Assembly (NCBI GenBank): GCA_033439765.1
Contig: JAULSN010000003.1
Coordinates: 4,464,001-4,528,000, forward strand
From: Lasiosphaeria ovina
Lineage: Eukaryota; Ascomycota; Sordariomycetes; Sordariales; Lasiosphaeriaceae
Direction: 5' to 3'
Length of the DNA stretch: 64,000 bases
The notes below the pieces were generated by a model, which worked only from the letters and a program-made list of their open reading frames with translations, did not search any database and was not told the DNA's origin. Each line of letters opens with the position of its first letter. Position 1 is the stretch's first letter. The translations under genes and the position numbers were made by a program. Shown here piece after piece: positions 33,386 to 45,619 of the stretch.

Positions 33386-34777
33386 ATGAAGCCATTAGCC
33401 CACTTTCTGCTCGGCTGGTACGTCAGCAGCGCGGCAGCGTCCGTCCCTGGCCCCCTCCAGCTACGAAGCCAGCAGCAGCAGCAACCAATATTCAGCGGCG
33501 CCGAAGCAGGCGCGTCGACGACCACATCAAGATCCGCGCCGGCGTACCGCGAGAAGCTCCTGTCGCTGCATAAGAGCCTGGTCGACATCCCCTCCGTCAG
33601 CGGCGCCGAGACCGACGCGGCCGAGTTCCTCGCCGGCTACCTCGAGAAGCAGGGCTACCAGGTCCACCTGCAGGAGGTCCCGCGCCTCGACCCGAACAAC
33701 ACCAGCACCAGCAGCAGCAACACCACACCCGGTGGCCACGCAGCAATCAAGCGCTACAATGTCATCGCGTGGCCGCACTTGGAATACCCGCACCTCCCGC
33801 GCGTGCTGGTGACGTCGCACATCGACGTCGTGCCGCCGTACATCCCCTACTCGATCGACAGCAGCAGCGCGCACGACGTCAGCTCGGACACGCTCATCCG
33901 CGGGCGCGGCTCCGTCGACGCCAAGGGCAGCGTGGCGGCGCAGGTCGTGGCCGTAGAGGAACTCGTCGCGAGCGGCGCCGTGCGCAGCCACGACCTCATC
34001 CTGCTGTACGTCGTGGGCGAGGAGACGCGCGGCGACGGGATGAAGTACTTTTCGCAGTCGACAGACGTAGGCAGGCAGCTCGAGGCAGCCGTATTCGGCG
34101 AGCCGACGGAGAACAAGCTAGCGTGCGGGCACAAGGGCAGCGGCGGCGGGACGGTACGGGCGCGCGGGAAGGCCGGGCACTCGGGGTATCCGGAGCTGGG
34201 CAAGAGCGCGACAGAGCTGCTGGTGCGGGCGCTCGTGCGCATCGTCGACGCCGACCTCGGCAGCAGCGCGCGCTACGGCAACACCACGGTCAACATCGGC
34301 ACGCTCGAGGGCGGCGTTGCGGCCAACGTCATCCCCGCCCACGCCAGCGCGCGCCTCGCTATCCGTGTTGCTGTCGGCAACCAGACCACCGGCTCCAAGA
34401 TTGTTAGGAAGCGGGTCGAGCAGATCCTGCGCGACACGGACCCCGACGCCTTCACGCTCGACTGGTCCGAGGGGTACGGGCCCGTAAGGTGCGACTGTGA
34501 CGTCGAAGGCAGGTCTTTCTTTCGTTCCGTTCCTGCCTAGGCCAGGTTTCGTTTTTACATAGGGCGCGTATAACTGACCAAGCAAACAGGCTTCGAGACG
34601 TTTGTGGCCAACTACGGGACCGATGTTCCGAACCTCGTCGGCAATAAGGTCAACTACCTCTACGGGCCCGGTTCGATCCTGGTTGCGCACGGCGACAACG
34701 AGGGTCTCCAAGTGCGGGATCTCGAGGAGGCTGTCGAGGGGTACAAGAAGCTCATCCTGCATATACTGCGCGACTAA
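33386..34777 (+). CDS. Secreted M20-family metallopeptidase
   Basis: Two exons, 33386-34508 and 34590-34777, give 436 residues. The N terminus (about 1-20, [18 protein letters not shown]) is a signal peptide, followed by a Gln/Ser/Thr-rich propeptide-like stretch. The di-zinc site of M20 enzymes is complete: H145 and D147 in SHIDVVPPY, bridging D178 in [11 protein letters not shown]212/E213 in GEETRGDG, E239 in GEPTEN, and C-terminal H408 in LVAHGDNE. A dimerisation domain (about 250-360) lies between. Fungal relatives are annotated as probable carboxypeptidase or acetylornithine deacetylase-like; the substrate is not predictable, and secretion favours a peptidase. The intron is best explained by a GC donor (AAG|GCAGGT), which restores the family sequence DVEGFET. 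Confidence 0.88.
34509..34589 (+). other. Probable GC-AG intron
   Basis: The 81-nt intron starts GCAGGT after AAG, contains a TAACTGAC branch-like site and ends AACAG. Every nearby GT donor breaks the frame or inserts residues before the conserved GFET segment. Confidence 0.65.
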
Positions 34778-35113
34778 ATCCATAGCCTATAGTTTGGGGG
34801 TTAAGTCAAAAAGGAGAAGAAATCTGTTTAGATATATTTTATAGATAACGCGATGCATGTCTTGATTCAATAGCGAGCGGCATTAGATATATATTAACTA
34901 CCTCACTAGAGTTGGAACTAGTTGAATTGTTGGTCTATCAGGTTTGATTGTCAGGAGAAGGTCTATCCGTATAAATAAACATAAGTAAAGACCCTCCCCG
35001 GCCATCGGTGATTTTGCGAGCGAAGGGCCTCCGTTCGTGTCTCTGCCGAATACGCCCTTTTTCAAGCAGTAACTAGTAACTGCCCCAGTGACTGCCCTGA
35101 GGACAACAAAGCT
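34778..35113. other. Convergent intergenic region
   Basis: AT-rich 3' flank of two convergent genes (M20 peptidase and geranylgeranyltransferase). No gene is supported. Confidence 0.6.
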
Positions 35114-36648
35114 TCACCCCCCAACGGCCGCCAACCAGCCGGGCTTCGTTCCGCGCACAGCCAAGCCCATATCCAAGAGTCCTTGCGCCAGCGACCCGGC
35201 CGCGCCGCCCCGGCCAGCCGTCTTCAGCAGCCCCCGCCGCGCCTTCTCGATGGTGCGCACCGTCTCGACGGGCACGGCCAGGGAGCTGTCGCACGGCTTG
35301 ACGCCGGGCTCGCCCATGACGCCCAGGGTGGCGAGGCCAAAAAAGGCGTGGTACACGTCGGGCGGGCTGCCGGGGTACTTGCCGAAGCCGCCGACGCGGT
35401 GCTGCAGGCGCTCGAGCAGGAAGCGGCGCGAGGCGGCGCGCTGCACGACGTCGGCGCGGCCGAGGTTGGCGAGCGCGGCGCCCACCCACCAGCAGTAGCA
35501 CGTGTCGGCAATCTTGTTGCACCGCCCGTTGAAGCCCACGTGCCGCGTGTTCTCGTCCAGCGCCAGGTCGCCCAGCGCCGCCGGCAGCACGAAGTTGACC
35601 GGGTCTTCGTCCCGGTCGAAGCTCTCGGCCGCTGCCCCGCCCCCCAGCGGCAAGAGGTACACAAACTGCCGCGACGCCAGCCAGTGCACCAGCCCGGGCT
35701 TGTCGCGGATGCCCTGGTGCAGCCTGCTGGCGTGCCCGGCCGTGCTGCCCTCCCACGGCCGGTCGAGCAGCGTCAGCGCGCCGATTGCGCAGTATGCGTA
35801 GCCCGCTGTGGTTCTAGAGGTCAGCGGGGAAGAACTCGGATACGGTTGAGGGATCTTTGGATTCATACCATGGGGTTCCTCTTCAGAGCTCCCAGCAAAG
35901 CCACCATCGTAAGTCTAGGGGTGTAAGCAAGTGCCAGAAGATATCTTGGAACAAACGATGTAGTGTTTACCTGGCTGTCGAGAATGTATTGGACAAGCTT
36001 TTCCGTGTTGAAATCCTCAACCCACGCAGCGTCGCCCTCGCGCACGTCACCTCGAAGAATCCAGCGGATGCACGTGGCGATGTAGCAGTAGCGCATGTCG
36101 TAGCCGCCGCCGATGAACCATCCGCGGCCAGGCAGCTGTAGGCGCGACTCGCCAAAGCTGCCGTCGTCGCGCTGCAGCTGCCGCAACCAGCGCAGCGTCT
36201 GCACGCGGTCGACGCCCCTGAAGGCGCCCTCGGGGTCGTCGTCGTCGGCCAACAGGGCGAGCAGCTGCAGGGCAAACAGCGAGGCGGCGAGGTTGGCCAG
36301 ACCCGTGTGCTCGGCCGTGCGCGTGCCCTGGTCAAAGTCCCACTCGTCGTAGTCGCGAAAGGGCGGCACCAACGACGACGTGCCGCAGAAGCCGCCGGCC
36401 GAATGCTGGTGGGAGAGAACCCACTCGCGCAGGCGCTTGCGGTGCTCGGGCGGGATCAACGGCTTGGGTGACCCCTCGCTGGCCGGGCCTGACGAGGTGA
36501 GCAGGGTGACGGAGCTCACGATGAAGTAGGCTAGTGCTATGCGATTGGTCTCGTTGGAGAGATAGAGGTCGGGAAGCGGGTACTGGAGACACATCTTCCA
36601 GTACTTCAGGTGCCGCGCCACGTCGAGCGATGGCTCCGCGTCAGCCAT
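35114..36648 (-). CDS. cdc43: Geranylgeranyltransferase type I beta subunit
   Basis: Three exons (36648-35971, 35914-35869 at 46 nt, 35805-35114) give 471 residues. The enzyme, with the shared alpha subunit, attaches geranylgeranyl to CaaL proteins such as Rho1 and Cdc42 in the cytosol. The prenyltransferase repeats are visible: SAGGFCGTSS, RDDGSFGE, YDGGFAGSSE and GGFGKYPG. The zinc site is D342/C344 in ADTCYCWWVG and H394 in VYHAFFGL. The CYCWWVGA wording, rather than the farnesyltransferase or Rab-type sequence, favours the type I beta subunit. It is longer than the yeast protein because of Asp- and Gly/Ser-rich inserts (for example ADDDDPEGA). It is divergent from the ilm1 gene. Confidence 0.88.
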
Positions 36649-37698
36649 GCTGCTGGCCGTCTTCGTGTGCGTATGAGTAGTGTCCCAGAGTGGCCAGTGG
36701 CTAGTGGTTAGGGAGGTGTAGAGACTCTGTGGTAGCTATTTGTGTCTATTTGCGGTCAAGCCATTTACTCCAGACTTCTCGGTGCTCCGTTGCGGGCAAT
36801 GGCTGGCAATCAGATGCTCATTTTGTGTAGGAGCTGGAGACGGGCTACAGACAATAGAATTAGATGCAGTTCAGATCTGCTCATCAAAATTATTTGAAAA
36901 TCAGCCAGTTCTTGGTGCAAGGCGTTTGATGGGTGGGAAGCGCTTGCATGTGAGGTATCAGTGTCACTCGCCCCCTTATCACCACCCTCGTCGTCGCCCA
37001 GAGGTGCTGTGCTGACTGTGAATGTTGAGTTCGCTTGTTGGGGCTTTAAGCTTCAGCCACAGACGTGTTCCCCGCGTGCTGTGGCTGGGAAGCTTGCGGG
37101 GCAGGCCTCCAATCCATCTCGATCGGCGAGTCCAGTGTCTTATCGCAGCGACGTGGCCGATAAGCCACCCCTGAAGGGTGACGAAACGGCGAACAAAAAA
37201 AGGGCCCGACCGACGCTTGCGTCCCGCCCGCCATGAGACAGCAAGCACAAGCCTGTGTACATATTTGTCCCAAGGCTTTCACGAGGACAGCAAACCGCGT
37301 GATGCCACCGTCCCGCACTGACCCTTGTGCTCAAATAGTGTGCAACGACAACTACTGACCGTCCCAGGGTACCTCATTCGGTCACCGCCAGGCACCAAAG
37401 ATACGGTTCTCTACTTCAATCATCCTGGGACCTGACCTGAGCTAGCGCACCACCACGGCCCAGACCTGAAGCCTCGCCCTAAATCAGCACCTGCCTAGCA
37501 GCTTTACGAGTACAAATACCTGACAGGGAGCAGGTCTTCCAAACCGGCCTGGCGCCCGCGACGACAAGAAACACGAGGCGAAGAAAGAAAAACGCCAGGC
37601 CGATGAAGTTGACTCGAGTCGCCGCATCAACTACCCTACCTACCTAGGTAGCTACACCTTTGCGAAAGACCAACGACATCCAAACCCCCACCGCAGCC
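36649..37698. promoter_or_regulatory. Divergent intergenic region cdc43 / ilm1
   Basis: About 1 kb between divergent starts, expected to hold both promoters. A CCTACCTACCTAGGTAG palindrome-like microsatellite sits at 37633-37650, just upstream of the ilm1 ATG. No gene or specific factor site was recognised. Confidence 0.45.
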
Positions 37699-38469
37699 AT
37701 GGCGCTCATATCGGCAAAGACAATCATCACATCCCTGTGCCTCTTCCACATCACGCTGGGCTTCTTCTTCCTGACGAGCCCTGGGTCCGTGGCCGACCAG
37801 GCGCTGGTCTACCTCCTGGGCGAGGCGATGGGACTGGTAAGCCGCGCCCTCCTTTCACATTTCATTGTTGTCTGCCAGCCAGGCGCGCGCATCATCTAAC
37901 CCTACCCTCTTACCCTCTCTCGCCAGCCACACTCGCGCAACTTCGAGTCGCGGTCGCCCGCGCTCGCCTTCCTCGCCGTGGTTCTCGGCATGCTGGGCAT
38001 CTCGGACATGGTCACGCTCAGCCTGCCCGACGAGTTCAGCATGGTACACCACTGGGGGCTACAAGGTTTGTTCCGTCCCCCCCTCTCTTCCCTTTCCCCG
38101 TCCGCGTGCCGCTCACCAACTCTCACTTTCCCAAACGCAGCACCCCTCCGCTTCACCTTCTCCTTCGCCATCGTGCTGTACACCTTCTTCTTCAGCGCCT
38201 CGTCGCCGTTCTACGCCGACCTCCTGTCCGCACCGCCACCATCCTCATCAGCCGACCCCTCCTCCTCCCTGGGCGGCTCTTCTGCCCCCGGCGGCTACGC
38301 GCCCTCGGGCTGGGGCGGCGACGCGCTCAAGAACCGCCTCTTCTTCGCCTTCATGTTCGTCGAGACCGTCAGCTGGTTCTGGGTCTGGGTCACGCTGCAG
38401 GAGGAGAACCGCGAGGCCGCCGTGCGCGCCCGCAAGGCTGCCCGCCGGAGGAGCAGCCACGACTATTGA
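37699..38469 (+). CDS. ilm1: ILM1-family membrane protein
   Basis: Three exons, 37699-37836, 37927-38065 and 38141-38469, give 201 residues, the size of the family. Four hydrophobic segments are visible: LCLFHITLGFFFLTSP, LAFLAVVLGMLGISDMVTL, FTFSFAIVLYTFFFSAS and LFFAFMFVETVSWFWVWVTL. The ADQALVYLLGEAMGL block after the first segment is typical of ILM1 proteins. Yeast Ilm1 (increased loss of mitochondrial DNA) is an ER-associated membrane protein of poorly defined role. A Ser/Pro/Gly-rich loop (about residues 127-157) precedes the last segment and the tail is basic. Confidence 0.85.
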
Positions 38470-39266
38470 GTGCGGGAAATACCAGACGTAAAAGAAAAGA
38501 AAAAAATTGAAAAAAATGGCTTTTGTTGCAGTGGTTTTGTTTTGCCGGCGGTGGCGAACCCCTTTTGTTTTTTGTCATGTACGGAAAGCTTAGATGGGGA
38601 TATAAGGGGGAAGGGGATAGTCATGTCTCACGAGAAAATATGATGAGCGTCTTGTCTTTTCTTTTCTGTATCTTGTTTTTGTCAACTTTGGCATTTTCTC
38701 TCATGTCCATCCATATCATATCTAGGGCTTTTGTCTTTTCCGTCTTTTCTCTTCTCTGATGTTTCTCCTCTCATCCTCTATCTCCATCTCGGTTGTGGGT
38801 TGGTTGTGTGCATAGCGAGTGACGGATAAGGTAGTATCACGCGGGTTTGAGGAGAATGGCATGCATGTACGGTACGGTATGTATAACTGTACGTAAGTGG
38901 GTGGGTGAGTGTCTGTTTGTTTGCCTCTAGGAAAGGTGTGGGAATGGCGGCTCATCCCATGACGGCCATCTGTTTTTCAAAGTTGGCCACATTTCGTCTC
39001 TTGTGGAGGTTGTCTTGAGACTTCTGTTGGGATGGAGAAAGCTGCGATATGGGATGGGGGAGACGTGCCAGGCAATTAGGGTTAGGTTGTGAATTTGAAT
39101 GATACCCCCTTTTTTACCTCTCTATCTCTTTTCCTTTCCTCTCTGCTCTATATAGCCCATGCATGTGCTCGCAAAGCAGCCTGACCTTAACACAGTCCTC
39201 GAGTATACGACTCATGACAGACCTCGAAACTCCAGCCAAGCCGTGTCTAACCTTGCACCCGCCTGC
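38470..39266. other. Convergent intergenic region
   Basis: T-rich 3' flanks of ilm1 and naa25 (runs of TTTTC near 38650-38760). No gene is supported. Confidence 0.6.
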
Positions 39267-39397
39267 TCACTCCATCCGGACCATCCCCCACCCCTTGACG
39301 CCCTCGCGCCAGCTCTCCAGCAGCTTGCCCCCCCACTCCTCGGCGTGCGCGCTGTCCGACACCACGCTCTTCACCGCCTGGAGAGCCTCATCGTCCT

Positions 39398-39433
<36 letters not shown>

Positions 39434-42400
39434 CGTCGCTGTAGGCCCACTCGAGCATGCGGTCCAGCCAGCCGGCCTCTCCGAGCTGCTCCTTGAGCTT
39501 CTGGACGTGGGCCTTGGTCTCGGCCAGCGTCTTGGTGGCGACGGCCTCGAGCGCCTTCATCTCGGCCACCACGTCCTTGTGCAGGGCCGACTTGCCCCTG
39601 CGGTCGCGCGCCATCTCCTTGTCGTGGAACGCCAGCACGAAGGCGGCCGTGTGCTTGACGGCCACGGCCGTCTCGCGCACGTACGCCACGTTGTGCATGT
39701 TGGTCAGAGCCTTGCATGTCTGCGACGTGGTCGGGTTCACACGCGGCGAGGTCAGCTCGCTGCGCAGGCCCGCCAGCGCCGTGCGCACCGACGACGTCGT
39801 CATGGACAGTGTCTTAGGCGGCGCTGGATCGGCGCGCGGGATAGAGAGACTCGTGACCACGCTAGCCGACAGGAGCGACACCACCGTGTAGTAGACCAGC
39901 TCGGCGCTGGTCAGGAGAGACAGGTTTGCGGTACGGTGCAGGAAGTCTGTCAGTGAGTTGCTGAGGTCAGCCACGCGCTCGGCGATGTAGCTGCGGTCCC
40001 GGATGGCCACGTCGTTTGGCTTGGCGGGCTTGTAGTCCTTGGGCGGCTTAAACGCGAGGACGTCGTGGTACTGCTCCGAGAGAAATCCCAGCTGCAGTCG
40101 CTCGTTCTGCCATTGCGGTCAGCATCTATCTCTAATCAACGAAAAGAGCAACTGGACATACCGAAAGCCCTGGGCCAAGTATGAGGAAGTCCTGAATTGG
40201 AGGTCCGTGGAGGCTCTCCAGGTTTGGAAATGAACCATAGTCGGTCTTGTTGACGAGGACGGTCTCATCCGTGATTCCCTCTGCGATTCATAAGCGTTAG
40301 CGATGTGCTTCAAATCTCAAGATACACCGGTATACCAAGCGATTGCTTACCTGCTAGAGACTGATCATCAATGTCGGACTCGGCCTTCCACGCAAAGGAC
40401 CTCATGGCGCGCCTCTCCTCAACCAGCGTCATTACCAGCGTGCAGCTCTTGCGCAGCTTGGAGTCGTAAATGCTCATATCAATGATGCTGGTGTAGCTCC
40501 CGGAAGAGAAAGCGTCCCAGACCCGCATCGGACACTTGTCCCGCAAGCTGCTGGCATAATATGAGCGCAGCGGTTCCATCAAGGGACGACCTCCCTGGAA
40601 CAGCCCGGGCGACAAGCTGGATATTCGGTCAAAGAACAGAGGGCTCAGCGCATCCTGAATGGTCCTCTTTACGTCCATGGGCTTCCAGAGCTGGTACGCA
40701 TACGAAGCGCACCCAGCCTGCAAATACAGCTGAACGAGGAGAAGGCGCAGCCCTACGTCTGAGGGAGTCAGTTTGAGTTGCGTGTCTAGGAGTAAGAGCG
40801 CTTGGAGCCAAAGGTCAAGCTGTATGTCACGTAGAGACTGCCGGGCTGGTCCAGTGTTGTCTTTCGCCCGCAGCCCGGCCAGCTTCAAAAGTGAAAGTCC
40901 CATGACAAGAGCCAGGTCTATACGGGGGTCCTTGTCCAATCGAGGAATTGCTTCAGCAAGTGCCGAGTCGGCAGATATTTGCTTGTAGGTGGCCGTTGCT
41001 GTGACTACCGACTTCCTTAGACAGTGCTCGCAGGGGAGGTCTGCGAGTTGCGAGCAGAAGCGGCACCGGTATGGCTTTTCTTGTTCTTGGCCATCTACAA
41101 CAGATCGGTGGTGTGACAACGTCTGCGGGCATGTAGTGAGAAGATAGCGCAGCCTGCATTCAAGCGTCTTCAATATGACTTTTTTCAGCTCGTCGGGTTG
41201 CTTTAGATATGGTGGAACAGGTTAGCTGCCTGATACAAAAAATTTTTGTTATACAAGAAAAGGGGGGAAGAGAGCAACGCACCTCGTCAAGAATTTTGGG
41301 GAAAATATCCTCCATAAACGCCCTGGCTTCTTCGAAGCTAAGTTGGGCCACATAGCATTTAACGTCGTCAAACGCGGATAGCTTGTCGAAATACTTGTCA
41401 AGAAACAGGCCAATCTGTATAACCCGCGGTGTCAAGCCTTTGTGGCCCGGATTGGGACTGAGAAGCAGTGTAGGTGTTCGGAAGGTCGTCTCAAGAAGAG
41501 CTACACTGATGTTCTTCTTATACATCTCGCTCGCCGACGCCGTCAAGGAAATAAACTTGTTTAGAATAGCTTGCACCTCGCCAAACGCGCTGCACACAGC
41601 ATGTAAGCACAAGCCCGCAATATCTTTGTCGGAATCGAATCAACTTACGCTTCTGGGTCTTTGGCTTTGCTGGCGGCCACGGAGAATCGCCCCCAGACTA
41701 GTAAATCGCAGACAAGAAATGGAGGTGTAAGGCCTTCAATACCTAAATTCAAGGCATCGCGGCAGAGGGTAAAAACGAGGTCCCACTCCCCCCAGGATTC
41801 GAGAGCAGTTAGCGACTCCCAGAGAAGGAGCTTGTGTCCCTTTTTGAGCTCTGCAATGGCACCCAGCTGGCTGCTCTGAATGCGGGAGAGGAAATCTGCT
41901 TTGGTGCCATAGGCTAGCAGCACGCGGTAGTAGAGACATATCTCCTCTTCGGTCGCGAGCCGGCGGTCTGTAGACTCGGTTGCTGAGGGCTGGGGAATGT
42001 GTTAGTTTGGCCCAACCCGGCTCCAAATGTTGATAGGGGTAGTGGACTTGCGTTTTCCGTGAGGTCAGCTGCTCTCTCAAGCTGCTTGAGGACCAGCAGG
42101 CTGTATACTCTACGGCTAGCCTCGGTGCACTGGTGGCTGACCTGTGAATGTCAGCCCTGTCAGGATCAGAATGGGGTCAGAAGGGAGAGATAACACACTG
42201 AAAGGAGGTAAGTCAGGGTGATACCCCAGAACATATAGCGGCGGTCGTTTGAGTTGACGTTGGCCTTATCCAAAGTCGCGGCAATCTAATGGCCAGGGTC
42301 AGCACGATACCCGTTCTTAGGACAGGCGGGACAGCATCCGAGCTCACCTGCTGAGCGCTCACAAGATCCCAGTGCTCCAGGCATGTCTGAAGACACTGCT

Positions 42401-42850
42401 GGGCCAGGGGGCTCTTCGGGTTTGCCTTGACCCAGCGAGCCCTCAGGGGCCCGAGAGCCTCGGCGTAGTTGAGATCCTGGGAGAGGAAGTCATGAGACGC
42501 CCACTCGTAGAGCTCGAGGGTGTCGAGATCTGGGACGGCCTTCTGCCTGACGAGGTCGTCGATGGCGATGAGCACGGCGGCACACTTTTCAGCAGCACCG
42601 TCGAGTTGAGACTCGGCTGTGATTTTGATGGCCTGTCACAAATAGTGAGTGAGCCCTTTTTATTCTCAACATGACGAGAGCCCTTCACATGGGCGCATAC
42701 CTCGTAGTAAGGGTCCTTGAGGGCCTTGGCGCGCTTGTCGGCCAGGCGGGCGACGGTGTTCCAGTTGCCGTCGCTGAAGGCCGTCTGCAGCTGCATGTCG
42801 ACCGAGTTCTTCAGCGCCGGCCTGCCATACCTCGAATAATACGAAGACAT
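39267..42850 (-). CDS. naa25: NatB complex auxiliary subunit Naa25/Mdm20
   Basis: Nine exons (42850-42701, 42632-42348, 42285-42199, 42141-42052, 41989-41649, 41589-41283, 41200-40351, 40280-40162, 40106-39267) encode 1022 residues with no frame break. Naa25 anchors the NatB catalytic subunit to ribosomes, and NatB acetylates nascent proteins starting Met-Asp/Glu/Asn. Actin cables and mitochondrial inheritance fail in yeast mutants. Evidence is the helical TPR-like N terminus (about 1-250), the YYRVLLAYGTKADFL and WGEWDLVF blocks, the CRFCSQL-CEHC cysteines, and the LQLYLQAGCASYAYQLWKPM-like central block typical of this family. A long Ser run lies near the C terminus. The fourth intron uses a GC donor. 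Confidence 0.82.
39398..39432. repeat. CTG/CAG triplet run encoding poly-Ser
   Basis: A run of GCT units on the plus strand encodes consecutive serines on the minus strand near the C terminus of Naa25. Confidence 0.85.
41990..42051 (-). other. Probable GC-AG intron in naa25
   Basis: This 62-nt intron starts GCAAGT directly after AAC and ends CCCCAG. GCAAGT is the consensus for GC donors, and the flanking codons GAA AAC and CCC TCA join in frame. Confidence 0.7.
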
Positions 42851-43889
42851 GGCGGTGGGGCCTTGATCTTTTTTTTTTGCTTCTTTGTTTTTTCTTTGCG
42901 TGAGCACCAGCAGCTGTCTGTTTCTGCAGAGCGCCTTGGGGTTTGGGCAGCTTAGGAGTGGATGGTGCTGCGGGCCAAACAATCCGTCGGTATCCGTATC
43001 GCACCCAAGGTGCCCGTGCCGTGGTCAGCAAGGCAGCTAGGAAGGTAACGGTATTCTGTAGTGCCAATTGATTGTGGAGAGGAGGGGTCCAACTGGCTCA
43101 GGCATGGAACGCTTTTACTTTGCTTCCCGTGCAACTTGGATCAAGGCCACGCGACAAATACAGGTATGCAATGAACGAATTTAAAAGCCCTGGTTCTGGC
43201 TACTATCTCAATTGCAGCTCTTGAGCCGCTTACTGCATGAAGAAAACTAATCAACTGCTTCAACTGCCCTTACATGGACAGTCTTTGAGCCGGAGCTCTT
43301 TTAGTCCACATTTGCGCGCACGCTGTGATTAGCTGCACCTACAAGTAAGTACCTTAATAGTTCAGACGACTTTTCTAGTGGGGGTGGCACGTGCACCGCA
43401 TCAGCAGCATCACCCCACCAAGGCCCTGGAGCTTGTCAGTTGCCAGACAAGAACACACCCCTAACGGCCCCCTTTTCCCAGTGACATACCGCCCACATCG
43501 TGCACTAAACAAATGCATGATATAACCCTAGAGGTGGATAAGAAAGTGGTGTTATACATATATATACAGCGCTTTAAGCACCTCGCCCAGTCATCCTGAG
43601 CATCTCCTCCATATGCCACGGCTATGCTAAGCGCTTGGTAGCTTCAGCCTTGACCGTTGATTCCTTGGGGTCCCGTTAGAGAAGAAGCACTGTGGGTGCC
43701 GAACCCAAACAACCCTTCTGCCAAAGTTGGTTACGATACCTAGGTACGCAAGTATCTCAGGCAGACAGGACATTCTATGTCATGCCATATACCAAACCAC
43801 TGGATTCTATCCCAAGATATCCTCCCAGGGAATTCCGGCGTCCAACATGGTTCGAAGAAGTCGGCCGCATTCACAGTTATAACCCTAAG
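42851..43889. other. Intergenic region
   Basis: Promoter side of naa25 and 3' side of cox23. The frames here are short and without recognisable features. TATATATATA-like sequence lies near 43557-43565. Confidence 0.55.
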
Positions 43890-44603
43890 CTAGAACAGCT
43901 TGCCTCGCCGCTTCTCAGTCTAGCCGCCCGTGAACAAGGTTAGCTTAACCAGCCCATAATTGTCCGCGCTTTGGGGGGTGGAGGAGGATAACAACAGAAG
44001 ACGTCTCCCGGTCGGTCGTCCTCGAACCGTAGCACGCCCGTGAACATACCCAGCTCTTCTTGCAGTCGCGGTACGCCCTGTTCAGTGCCGACCAAGCAGG
44101 CATCAGCACACATCCAGCCAAATGAGCAGTAGCCGTCCTCTCTGTTCCACCTATTCCCAAGCGCTCCTGCGCGTGGTCGAGAGTCTGGTCGGAGCTGGGG
44201 AATCGGGTGGGAGAACTGACTGGAAGTAGTCGCTGCACATGGTGCGGTCGCCGCCGTTGCGGTGGATGCACCGGATGCTTTTCTCGGCCGCCTCCTGGCA
44301 CGGGTCGAGGAACGCGCTCCTGCTCTTGCTGCGGTCGGGGGTCGAGTCAGCGTCGCAATACAAATTGATATGACATGGCACGTTATATAGGGAAAGCAGG
44401 CGCGGCGCAGGGAAGGAGGGACAGGCAGGTAGGTGGTTGAGCTGGCGGACAAAACAGAACAACTCCTCGACTCACGTCTCGAACTTGGTCTTGACCTCGT
44501 CTGTCCACGGCTCCTCGGCCGTGCCAGCACCGCTGCCGCCACCGCTGCTGCTACCTCCAGCTGTCGCTGCCCCCTTAGAAGTCGTCGCCTCCGTTGAAGC
44601 CAT
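43890..44603 (-). CDS. cox23: Cox23-like twin CX9C mitochondrial protein
   Basis: Four exons (44603-44476, 44328-44221, 44077-44050 at 28 nt, 43919-43890 at 30 nt) encode 97 residues. The C-terminal half has the twin CX9C arrangement: C53/C63 and C74/C84, with the context SRSAFLDPC and YFQAYRDCKKSW that is diagnostic for Cox23. The protein is oxidised and trapped by the Mia40 pathway in the intermembrane space and takes part in cytochrome c oxidase copper delivery and assembly. The N terminus (1-30) is low complexity Ser/Gly/Ala. The last two exons are tiny; the final one (TEKRRGKLF) was placed from its GCTAAC branch site, TAG acceptor and the family's basic tail. Confidence 0.82.
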
Positions 44604-45619
44604 GGCCGTCGATTTGTTCGGGGTCTCGGTTCATAGGCGGGCCGGCGTGGTCTCTCTCTGTCGGCGAAATCCTGGGAATCGCTACGGATACCTGGCTCTG
44701 CTGTCGCGACGCGCCAGATGGGAGATCGAGAAAGTTTGATGCACGGGCCACCCGCTTCTCCCCTAAAACTACAGCGCCCTTTCAGAGGGGTGGTCTAAAT
44801 CTCGGGAAAACACCAAGTCCACATTTGATGTTCACGAGATCGCCAGGACTCGAAAAGAGGGAAAGGTAAAAAAAATAGTTTTAGGTGAGTCAGAAGCAAC
44901 TATAATTTACGTTTAAGTGTCCACCCATATAATACCATCCAGTTTCTAAAAAAAAATACATCTATGTTCAAGAATGCAAATCCAAATCCAAAAAAAAAAA
45001 TGAGAGACATGCAGGTAATAAACGCAACCAAAGAAAAAGGAGAAAATGAAAATCGAGCTTCATCCCTCCTTTTTTTTTTCAATCTTCAACGGTTTCCATA
45101 CCACACACCCACAAAGGCAACAAAAGCCAAATAAATAGCAAAATTTGCCAGCGTGTCCCATCCATGACCGCTTTGATGTCCGTAAATAATGAGCCCCAGA
45201 GGGCGGGCAGGCAGGCAAGTTCGGGGGAGAGGATATCAATCGAGAGAAAAATAAAATTTTCACCGCCGTAACGGAAAAAACAACACAACCTGCGCCGTGG
45301 GAAAACAGAAAAAGGACTCGAAACCATCGTCCCTCCTGAATATATATCATCCCCGTGAATATTTCGTTTCCCCCCTTCCCGAGGCCCCCTCGCGTCATAA
45401 CATAAATCGCTAAAAGAACGCAGAAAGCATGCCCGCCGTAAAAACTTTGATCATACCGACTTGGCCACCATGACGACGGGGTTTCAATGATGATGATGAT
45501 GATTTTTTTCCAATGCTGTTGATGATAGAAACAAACCAAAATGGAAGGCTGCAAAAAAGGGAAAATATATAGATTATAGATTCCCAAACCGTCTAGCTGA
45601 GCCGTTTGCTTGTCTGCCT
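44604..45619. other. Intergenic region, 3' flank of ags1
   Basis: Promoter of cox23 and 3' flank of the glucan synthase gene. A/T homopolymers (A10 near 44990-45000, T10 near 45070) and a GAT microsatellite (45487-45503) are visible. The long minus-strand frames here (for example 45060-45707) are not supported as genes. Confidence 0.6.

Noticed and set aside
33769..34407. A 212-codon Arg-rich plus-strand frame
   Set aside because: Alternative frame of the M20 peptidase exon with almost only Arg, Ala and Gly; a GC-content artefact.
35183..35926. A 247-codon plus-strand frame
   Set aside because: Antisense to the prenyltransferase exon and without a sensible protein composition.
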